A stretch of 5,851 bases of DNA. Origin: JADFUS01 sp036653215. Lineage in GTDB: Bacteria; Bacteroidota; Bacteroidia; Bacteroidales; Rikenellaceae. The stretch covers positions 1-5,851 of the forward strand of contig JAVVUK010000093.1 of assembly GCA_036653215.1 (NCBI GenBank), read 5' to 3'. Within the stretch, counting starts at the first letter, position 1, and the number at the start of each line of letters is the position of its first letter. Below are positions 1 to 5,851 of this stretch, piece after piece. The notes under the pieces were generated by a model, which worked only from the letters and a program-made list of their open reading frames with translations, had not been told where the DNA came from and searched no databases. Both the position numbers and the translations under genes were made by a program.

Positions 1-463
1 GAGCGAATGCTTTGTTGGCATCAGCCATACGGTGCATTTCTTCTTTACGTTTGAAGGCAGCACCTTCTTCGTTATACGCAGCAATTATTTCGGCAGCTAA
101 TTTCTCTGCCATTGAGCGGCCGGCTCTTTTTCTTGAATAAAGAACCATGTTCTTCATACTAAGTGATAATTTACGTTCCGGTCTCACCTCAACTGGCACT
201 TGGAAAGTAGCACCACCAACACGACGAGATTTAACTTCGACTTGTGGTGTAATGTTCTCAATCGCTTTTCTCCAAATGTCCAAAGGAGCCTTGTCTGAGT
301 CCTTCATCTTCTCGCCAACTTTCTCTATTGCATTATAGAAAATGTTATAGGCAATACTCTTCTTACCATCCAGCATTAAATTGTTAACGAAACGTGTAAC
401 CATGACGTCACTAAATTTAGGATCTGGAAGTAGAATTCGCTTTTTAGGCTTCGCTTTTCTCAT
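1..463 (-). CDS. rpsG: 30S ribosomal protein S7 (partial, C-terminus cut by window edge)
   Basis: Small-subunit protein S7 binds the 3' major domain of 16S rRNA, nucleates assembly of the 30S head and lies near the E site. Translating the minus strand from the ATG at 461-463 gives 154 codons without a stop. The product starts MRKAKPKKR, has the basic block around residues 79-84 (SRRVGG), the RxxRKLSLSMKNMVLYSRKR-like segment near 94-113, and ends at the window edge in HRMADANKAFA. That is the S7 C-terminal signature, so only about four residues plus the stop should be missing compared with the roughly 158-residue family length. The start is the first ATG and matches the family N-terminus. It follows rpsL by 32 bases, and no promoter or terminator lies between them, so the two are cotranscribed. 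No Shine-Dalgarno is visible, only an A-rich leader. Identification is very secure. Confidence 0.97.
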   Translation of the reverse strand, partial: MRKAKPKKRILLPDPKFSDVMVTRFVNNLMLDGKKSIAYNIFYNAIEKVGEKMKDSDKAPLDIWRKAIENITPQVEVKSRRVGGATFQVPVEVRPERKLSLSMKNMVLYSRKRAGRSMAEKLAAEIIAAYNEEGAAFKRKEEMHRMADANKAFA

Positions 464-495
464 TTTTTTAAAATCTTAAAACTTTTTTTTACTAA

Positions 496-912
496 TTACT
501 TTTTCTTTCCTTTTGCAGGAGCAGCTACTGGAGCTTTTCCAGCTTTAGGACGTTTTGTTCCGTATTTAGAACGACGTTGTGTACGTCCTTCTACACCGGC
601 AGCATCTAAAGCACCACGAACTAAGTGGTATCTAACACCCGGAAGGTCTTTTACCCTACCACCTCTAACTAATACGATAGAGTGTTCTTGTAAGTTGTGT
701 CCCTCTCCTGGGATATAAGCATTAACCTCTTTACCATTTGTAAGTCGCACACGAGCAACTTTACGCATAGCAGAGTTCGGTTTTTTGGGGGTAGTTGTAT
801 ACACCCTCACACAGACGCCACGTCTTTGTGGGCAGGCATCCAAAGCACGAGACTTGCTTGTCACCTCGGGCTTTACTCTTCCTTTTCTTACTAACTGTTG
901 AATAGTTGGCAT
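496..912 (-). CDS. rpsL: 30S ribosomal protein S12
   Basis: S12 sits at the 30S decoding centre and influences tRNA selection accuracy. The 138-residue product carries the S12 hallmarks in order: QLVRKGR near residue 6, CPQRRGVCVRVYTTTPKKPN at 27-46, GEGHNLQEHS at 69-78, and VRGGRVKDLPGVRYH at 82-96. Lys43, Lys88 and Pro91, the positions whose substitution classically gives streptomycin resistance or dependence, have the sensitive-type residues. Asp89, the usual site of methylthiolation, is present. A Lys/Ala/Pro-rich tail of about 14 residues (125-138) extends past the E. coli end, which I recall as common in Bacteroidota. It is first in the operon, 32 bases ahead of rpsG, and is transcribed from the promoter at 984-1014 with a leader of about 65 bases. 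There is no Shine-Dalgarno; the bases before the ATG are A/T-rich. Confidence 0.98.
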   Translation of the reverse strand: MPTIQQLVRKGRVKPEVTSKSRALDACPQRRGVCVRVYTTTPKKPNSAMRKVARVRLTNGKEVNAYIPGEGHNLQEHSIVLVRGGRVKDLPGVRYHLVRGALDAAGVEGRTQRRSKYGTKRPKAGKAPVAAPAKGKKK

Positions 913-947
913 TTTAATTTTTTTACTGCGTTTTTACTAATAATAAG

Positions 948-968
948 GTATGTTTGACAAAAACACAC
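948..968 (-). promoter_or_regulatory. Leader hairpin of the rpsL-rpsG transcript
   Basis: Read on the minus strand, GTGTGTTT (968-961), a five-base loop TTGTC and AAACATAC (955-948) form an eight-pair stem. One pair is G-U, which exists only in the minus-strand RNA, so the structure fits the transcript of this operon better than the opposite strand. It begins about ten bases after the predicted transcription start and about 35 bases before the rpsL ATG. The position suits a leader element such as translational feedback or a stabilising 5' hairpin, but no known motif is recognised and the role is inference. Confidence 0.4.
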
Positions 969-983
969 TTTACCTATGAGGTG

Positions 984-1014
984 CAAAGATACGGATAATA
1001 TTTTAATTACCAAA
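984..1014 (-). promoter_or_regulatory. Bacteroidales-type promoter of the str operon
   Basis: On the minus strand TTTG (1014-1011) is followed by exactly 19 bases and then TATCTTTG (991-984). This matches the Bacteroides primary sigma factor consensus TTTG / TAnnTTTG at full score. Transcription should start at about 977-980, giving rpsL a leader of roughly 65 bases. It lies downstream of the nhaD terminator, so rpsL-rpsG are an independent transcription unit. Confidence 0.85.
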
Positions 1015-1056
1015 TTCTTTTGCCTTGAAAATTAAAAATATACGACATTTTCTTTT

Positions 1057-1073
1057 TTTATCACTTTGATAAA
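1057..1073. repeat. Perfect 7-bp inverted repeat upstream of the str promoter
   Basis: TTTATCA, a three-base spacer CTT, and TGATAAA form a perfect palindrome 42 bases upstream of the -33 element of the str promoter and 13 bases before the foot of the nhaD terminator. It has no T-tract on the minus strand, so it is not itself a terminator for nhaD. It could be a binding site or a chance palindrome in AT-rich DNA. I do not recognise it as a known operator. Confidence 0.3.
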
Positions 1074-1085
1074 GAGGCTATATAG

Positions 1086-1117
1086 AAAAAAAAGAGCCCA
1101 CAGACGGACTCTTTTTT
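1086..1117 (-). terminator. Intrinsic terminator of nhaD
   Basis: Twenty-one bases after the nhaD stop, the minus strand forms AAAAAAGAGTCC, loop GTCTGT, GGGCTCTTTTTT, followed by further T residues. One inner pair is U-G on the minus-strand RNA but would be a C-A mismatch on the plus strand. This and the gene arrangement assign it to nhaD. The A-tract before the stem could let it work weakly in the other direction, but no plus-strand gene ends here. Confidence 0.8.
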
Positions 1118-1137
1118 AATAAAGGTATAGATGTCGA

Positions 1138-2436
1138 TTATATTAACGAGAGCAACATATAAGTTCCAGCTCCAGCGACGTAACCGGCAAGAGCTATTAG
1201 AGTAAATCTTTTGAAATAATACATAAATGATATTTTCTCCATACCCATAACTGTAACACCTGTTGCAGATCCTATAATAAGGATACTACCTCCTGTGACA
1301 GCACAATATGCTAAGAAAGTCCAGAAATCACCATTTACCATATAAGCAGCAGACGACGGATCGATAGGATACATACCCATTGTTGCAGCAACAAGAGCAA
1401 CGTTATCGACAAATGAAGACATAAGACCTATAAGGAAACTTATCGACAACTCACTATTTATATGATCGGTAAGATATGAAGATACTGTAATAAGTTGACC
1501 CGATGTGTCGAGAGCAGCAACACTCATAAGGATACCAAAGAAGAATAAGATTGTAGACATATCGATACGTGACAATATTTGGGTGACACGTAACTTAACG
1601 CTATTTTCCATTTGGTGCATCTTGCCATACATCAAGTCTGTATATATCCATAAGAACGACACTCCGAACATGACATACATAAAGGGAGGTAAAGCACTCC
1701 ACTCATTAAATATAGGAACAAAAGCCATAGTTGTAACCCCCAGAAAGAGAATTATACGACGTGACATTCGACTAACGATAGGGAGCAGCTCCCCATTATC
1801 TCTTGGCTTACGAGCAACACTCCAAGAGGCATCTTTCTTAAAGAAGCGAGACACCAAGAGCAACGGAACAAGCATAGACACTAACGCCGGTAAGAAAAGA
1901 TGTGAAATTTGATGTATCGGGGTTATATTACCACCTGTCCATAAAAGAATTGTGGTAACGTCACCAATAGGCGACCACGAACCTCCCGCATTTGCCGCAA
2001 TAATAATCATAGAGGCGTATATTATCCTTTCTGTACGGTGAGGGATTAGCTTACGAAGCAGGGCTATCATAACGATACCGGTAGCTAAGTTGTCGAGTAT
2101 TGCCGAGACAAAAAATGTGAGAATACTGATTATCCAAAGAAGCCTACGTTTGTTGTTTGTGTGTATTGAGTCGGTGATCAGCTTAAAACCACCGTGCGTA
2201 TCCACAAGTTCCACAATGACCATTGAACCCATTACAAAGAACAATGTCTCACTAACATCTCCGAGATGAGTGATAAAAGGCACATTGACATCGGGTGCTA
2301 CTCCCGAAAACGCCACAAGAACCCACAAAACAACGGACATAAGGAGCGCTGAAGCAGCCTTATTAATTCCGATTTTATCCTCAAGAGCCACCAAAATTAT
2401 GCCTGCTAAGAATATGGAAATCATGATTAAAAACAT
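1138..2436 (-). CDS. nhaD: Sodium/proton antiporter, NhaD family
   Basis: This is a 432-residue inner-membrane protein predicted to export sodium (or lithium) in exchange for protons, supporting salt and alkaline-pH tolerance. It belongs to the ion transporter (ArsB/NhaD-like) superfamily. About 11-13 hydrophobic segments can be picked out, beginning at 1-18, 27-46, 62-78 and 98-128. NhaD-like motifs are visible: ILDNLATG at 113-120, ANAGGSWSPIGDVTT at 148-162, SSFVDNVALVAA at 340-351 and TGGSILIIGSATG at 381-393. The two Asp-Asn pairs (115-116 and 344-345) sit in matching places in the two halves, as expected for an inverted-repeat fold with charged residues at the ion site. Length is normal. 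The gene is monocistronic: a TATCTTTG element lies 23 bases upstream and a terminator follows the stop. A start at Met5 (2424) is possible but would shorten the first membrane segment. Ion specificity is inferred from family. Confidence 0.92.
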   Translation of the reverse strand: MFLIMISIFLAGIILVALEDKIGINKAASALLMSVVLWVLVAFSGVAPDVNVPFITHLGDVSETLFFVMGSMVIVELVDTHGGFKLITDSIHTNNKRRLLWIISILTFFVSAILDNLATGIVMIALLRKLIPHRTERIIYASMIIIAANAGGSWSPIGDVTTILLWTGGNITPIHQISHLFLPALVSMLVPLLLVSRFFKKDASWSVARKPRDNGELLPIVSRMSRRIILFLGVTTMAFVPIFNEWSALPPFMYVMFGVSFLWIYTDLMYGKMHQMENSVKLRVTQILSRIDMSTILFFFGILMSVAALDTSGQLITVSSYLTDHINSELSISFLIGLMSSFVDNVALVAATMGMYPIDPSSAAYMVNGDFWTFLAYCAVTGGSILIIGSATGVTVMGMEKISFMYYFKRFTLIALAGYVAGAGTYMLLSLI

Positions 2437-2459
2437 AAGCTAATATTTTATTTTGGAAA

Positions 2460-2467
2460 CAAAGATA
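2460..2467 (-). promoter_or_regulatory. -7 element of the nhaD promoter
   Basis: The minus strand reads TATCTTTG, an exact match to the Bacteroidales -7 consensus. A start about 4-7 bases downstream would give nhaD a leader of under 20 bases. The expected -33 TTTG is missing: 19 bases upstream lies only a run of T, which is the tail of the gdhA terminator. The promoter may therefore be weak or helped by an activator. Confidence 0.6.
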
Positions 2468-2480
2468 TTATATTTTTTGA

Positions 2481-2514
2481 ATAAAAAAAAGCCCACATAA
2501 AATATGTGGGCTTT
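2481..2514 (-). terminator. Strong intrinsic terminator of gdhA
   Basis: A perfect 12-bp stem (2488-2499 paired with 2503-2514) with a three-base loop begins 20 bases after the gdhA stop. Its core is GCCCACATA / TATGTGGGC. On the minus strand it is followed by eight T residues (2483-2490), the classic rho-independent layout. The plus strand has only a short interrupted T-tract after the stem, so it acts mainly on gdhA transcripts. Confidence 0.93.
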
Positions 2515-2533
2515 CAATTTTAAACTTAGAAAA

Positions 2534-3871
<1,338 letters not shown>

Positions 3872-3920
3872 TGCTTTAAATTTAATTAATTTATATATGT
3901 TAATGTTAGTTTCATGGCAC

Positions 3921-3950
3921 CAAAGATACACAAAATTATACCGATACAAA
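3921..3950 (-). promoter_or_regulatory. Bacteroidales-type promoter of gdhA
   Basis: The minus strand carries TTTG (3950-3947), 18 bases, then TATCTTTG (3928-3921), matching the consensus with a spacer one base shorter than the usual 19. Transcription from about 3914-3917 gives a leader of roughly 45 bases to the ATG at 3871. Its position rules out translation from the upstream ATG at 3949 for transcripts made from this promoter. Confidence 0.75.
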
Positions 3951-4087
3951 CATTTTTCGCTTTATTTTTAAAAAATAGCATAAAACACAAAAAAAGGGCT
4001 TAATTTTAAAAAGCGATATGAAAGTTATTGACAAAAATTGTTATTAAATAAACTTTATATCATTTTTAAAACAAACTCCATCATTTG

Positions 4088-4171
4088 TGCCCAAAACAAG
4101 ATTCGAACTTGCACACCGAAGCCGGCACCACCCCCTCAAGGTGGCGTGTCTACCAATTTCACCATCTGGGC
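4088..4171 (-). tRNA. tRNA-Leu, anticodon GAG
   Basis: The minus strand folds into a class II tRNA of 84 bases. The acceptor stem is GCCCAGA paired with TTTGGGC (one G-U) with discriminator A at 4088. The D arm is GTG/CAC with a GG-containing loop, and the anticodon stem is CCACC/GGTGG around loop TTGAGGG, with anticodon GAG at 4135-4137. A long variable arm (GCCG/CGGT) and a T arm GCAAG-TTCGAAT-CTTGT follow. The long variable arm, discriminator A and GAG anticodon identify leucine (codons CUC and CUU). The CCA end is not encoded: the next bases are CAA, so it must be added after transcription. It sits between gdhA, same strand, and divergent thrS, with a TATCTTTG element 12 bases before its 5' end. 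Confidence 0.96.
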
Positions 4172-4183
4172 TTTTATTTTCGA

Positions 4184-4191
4184 CAAAGATA
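4184..4191 (-). promoter_or_regulatory. -7 element of the tRNA-Leu promoter
   Basis: TATCTTTG on the minus strand lies 12 bases before the mature tRNA 5' end, so the primary transcript should carry a leader of only about 5-9 bases for RNase P to remove. No clear TTTG is found at the -33 spacing; the upstream stretch is A/T-rich. Confidence 0.65.
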
Positions 4192-4284
4192 TTTTTTTAT
4201 TTTAAGAAACAGTCTAAAATCCATTAAAAAAAACGCATAATAAAAATAATGCCTCTTCTTAAAGGATTTCTAAAATATTATTGT

Positions 4285-4292
4285 TATATTTG
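4285..4292 (+). promoter_or_regulatory. Probable -7 element of the thrS promoter
   Basis: TATATTTG on the plus strand fits TAnnTTTG and lies 26 bases before the thrS ATG, which would give a leader of about 20 bases. No good TTTG occurs 19-21 bases upstream, so the assignment rests on the -7 match and position only. The leader is too short for a T-box or other riboswitch, and none is seen in 4172-4318. Confidence 0.5.
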
Positions 4293-4318
4293 TAGTCATA
4301 TATCTTATAACTATTAAT

Positions 4319-5851
4319 ATGAATATTACATTTCCAGACGGCAGTACAAAAGAGTACAACAGCGGTATCACAGGATTAGAGATTGCAGAAAGCATATCTC
4401 CACGTTTAGCAAAAGAGGTTCTAAGCGTAACAGTAAATGGTGATTTACACGATTTACGTTTCCCGATAACGTGTGATGCCACGGTAATTCTTCATAAGTG
4501 GGAAGATGCTGAAGGCAAGAAAGCATTTTGGCACTCGTCGTCTCACCTTATGGCAGAAGCATTACAAGAGCTATATCCAAAAATAAAATTTGGTATCGGA
4601 CCAAGTATTGATATGGGATTTTACTATGATGTAGACTCTCCTACTCCTATAACAGAGGCAGACCTTGCAAAAATAGAGGCTAAGATGTTAGAACTCGCTC
4701 GCACAGGTGAAACTTTTGTTCGCAAAGATGTGACCAAAGCGCAAGCAATGGATACCTATACTAAAAAAGGAGACGAATATAAACTCGATCTTATCGGAGG
4801 TCTTGAAGACGGAACAATCTCTTTTTACACTAACGGATCGTTTACAGACCTTTGTAGAGGACCACACATCCAATCGACTGACATTATAAAAGCCATAAAG
4901 CTAACTTCTGTGGCTGGTGCCTATTGGAGAGGTGACGAGAAGAACAAAATGCTTACTCGTATATACGGCATTACATTCCCTAAGAAGTCTTTACTCGACG
5001 AATATCTAACAATGTTAGAAGAGGCAAAACTTCGTGACCACCGTAAATTAGGGAAAGAACTTGAGTTATTTCACTTTTCAGCACGTGTAGGACAAGGACT
5101 TCCTTTATGGTTACCTAAAGGTGCCGCATTAAGAGAACGTCTTGAAAATTTCTTGAAGAACGCACAAAAAAGTTATGGCTATGAGCAAGTTATAACTCCT
5201 CATATAGGAATGAAAGACCTTTATGTAACATCTGGTCACTATGCTAAATATGGAGCTGACTCGTTTCAGCCAATACACACCCCAGCAGAAGGGGAAGAGT
5301 TTTTACTTAAACCTATGAACTGTCCTCACCACTGCGAGATATACAAAGCTAAACCTCGTTCTTATAGAGACCTTCCAATACGTTTTGCTGAGTTTGGTAC
5401 AGTATATCGTTATGAGCAAAGTGGTGAGTTACATGGGCTTACTCGTGTTAGAGGATTTACTCAAGACGACGCTCACCTTTTCGTTCGTCCCGATCAGCTG
5501 AAAGATGAATTTAAGAAAGTTATCGACATTGTTCTTTATATATTTAAGACTCTTGACTTCAAAGAGTTTAACGCTCAAATATCGCTACGTGATAAAGTTA
5601 ACAGAGATAAATACATAGGAACAGACGAAAATTGGGAAAAAGCAGAAAACGCTATTATTGAAGCATCGGCAGAGAAAGGTCTAAACACTGTTGTTGAATA
5701 TGGTGAAGCAGCATTCTACGGTCCTAAGTTAGACTTCATGGTTAGAGATGCCATAGGTCGTAAATGGCAACTCGGAACGATACAAGTAGACTACAATCTA
5801 CCTGAGCGTTTTGAACTTACATATACAGGAGCCGACGACAAACAACATCGT
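4319..5851 (+). CDS. thrS: Threonyl-tRNA synthetase (partial, C-terminus beyond window)
   Basis: ThrRS is a cytoplasmic class II synthetase that charges tRNA-Thr and edits mischarged serine. The 511 codons present cover most of the roughly 640-650-residue enzyme. An N-terminal TGS domain (1-60, MNITFPDGSTKEY) is followed by the editing/second additional domain with HSSSH at 72-76 and DLCRGPH at 177-183. His72, His76, Cys179 and His183 are all present, so editing should be intact. The catalytic core starts near 245 and has KPMNCPHHCEIY at 331-342 (zinc ligand Cys335), motif 2 with FGTVYRYEQSGEL at 359-371 (Arg364), and TQDDAHLF at 381-388 (zinc ligand His386). The third zinc ligand, motif 3 and the anticodon-binding domain lie past the edge. 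The start is the first ATG with the family N-terminus. In Bacteroidota, infC-rpmI-rplT often follow, but that is not visible here. Confidence 0.97.
   Translation, partial: MNITFPDGSTKEYNSGITGLEIAESISPRLAKEVLSVTVNGDLHDLRFPITCDATVILHKWEDAEGKKAFWHSSSHLMAEALQELYPKIKFGIGPSIDMGFYYDVDSPTPITEADLAKIEAKMLELARTGETFVRKDVTKAQAMDTYTKKGDEYKLDLIGGLEDGTISFYTNGSFTDLCRGPHIQSTDIIKAIKLTSVAGAYWRGDEKNKMLTRIYGITFPKKSLLDEYLTMLEEAKLRDHRKLGKELELFHFSARVGQGLPLWLPKGAALRERLENFLKNAQKSYGYEQVITPHIGMKDLYVTSGHYAKYGADSFQPIHTPAEGEEFLLKPMNCPHHCEIYKAKPRSYRDLPIRFAEFGTVYRYEQSGELHGLTRVRGFTQDDAHLFVRPDQLKDEFKKVIDIVLYIFKTLDFKEFNAQISLRDKVNRDKYIGTDENWEKAENAIIEASAEKGLNTVVEYGEAAFYGPKLDFMVRDAIGRKWQLGTIQVDYNLPERFELTYTGADDKQHR

Noticed and set aside
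147..894. Plus-strand frames of 63 and 65 codons opposite rpsG and rpsL
   Set aside because: They are antisense to highly conserved ribosomal protein genes and show no features of their own.
1505..1912. 135-codon open frame on the plus strand opposite nhaD
   Set aside because: It lies fully antisense to a well-supported transporter, has no recognisable domain or promoter, and its composition is that of a complement of membrane-protein codons.
3989..4014. Possible terminator for tRNA-Leu: GCTT...AAGC followed by CC and seven T on the minus strand
   Set aside because: The stem has only four good pairs, with two unpaired C before the T-tract. It may contribute to 3' end formation but does not meet the standard of the other two terminators.
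4088..4171. tRNA-Leu as an integration site for a mobile element
   Set aside because: No integrase gene, no direct repeat of the tRNA 3' end and only core genes on both sides.
4232..4249. Imperfect inverted repeat GCATAAT / ATAATGC between tRNA-Leu and thrS
   Set aside because: The stem is weak, A/T-rich, has a central mismatch and no T-tract; it is expected by chance in this base composition.
4172..4318. Possible T-box or other leader control of thrS
   Set aside because: The predicted leader is only about 20 bases and has no T-box sequence or specifier stem; T-box control is also not typical of Bacteroidota.
4270..4873. Minus-strand frames of 60-70 codons opposite the thrS start and editing domain
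   Set aside because: The opposite frame encodes clear ThrRS domains; these frames have no supporting evidence.

Overview
The window looks like ordinary chromosomal core sequence from an AT-rich member of the Bacteroidota, most likely order Bacteroidales. Three things point there. The promoters match the Bacteroidales type (TTTG, about 19 bases, TAnnTTTG), there are no Shine-Dalgarno sequences in front of the genes, and the proteins resemble Bacteroidales homologues (445-residue hexameric-type glutamate dehydrogenase, S12 with a Lys/Ala/Pro-rich tail, NhaD antiporter, tRNA without an encoded CCA). The order assignment is inference from recalled family features, not from a search.

Layout, left to right. 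Positions 1-463 (minus strand) hold nearly all of rpsG (ribosomal protein S7, last few codons cut off by the window edge). Positions 496-912 (minus) hold rpsL (S12). The two are the first genes of a str-type operon that presumably continues off the left edge, usually into fusA. The operon has a textbook promoter at 984-1014 and a hairpin near the start of its leader at 948-968. Positions 1138-2436 (minus) hold nhaD, a sodium/proton antiporter with its own promoter element and terminator. Positions 2534-3871 (minus) hold gdhA (glutamate dehydrogenase), again with its own promoter and a strong terminator. A tRNA-Leu(GAG) gene lies on the minus strand at 4088-4171. Diverging from it on the plus strand, positions 4319-5851 hold the first 511 codons of thrS (threonyl-tRNA synthetase), which runs off the right edge.

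The minus-strand genes are separate transcription units (tRNA-Leu, gdhA, nhaD, rpsL-rpsG) rather than one operon, because each has its own TATCTTTG element and nhaD and gdhA end in intrinsic terminators. Functionally the window is housekeeping: translation (S7, S12, tRNA-Leu, ThrRS), ammonia/glutamate metabolism (GdhA) and sodium/pH homeostasis (NhaD). I found no mobile element, CRISPR array, phage gene or defence system, and no convincing undescribed system. The points most worth a second look are the rpsL leader hairpin, the identical promoter elements, the corrected gdhA start, a 7-bp palindrome upstream of the str promoter, and the undecided cofactor of GdhA. No gene-free stretch exceeds 300 bases.
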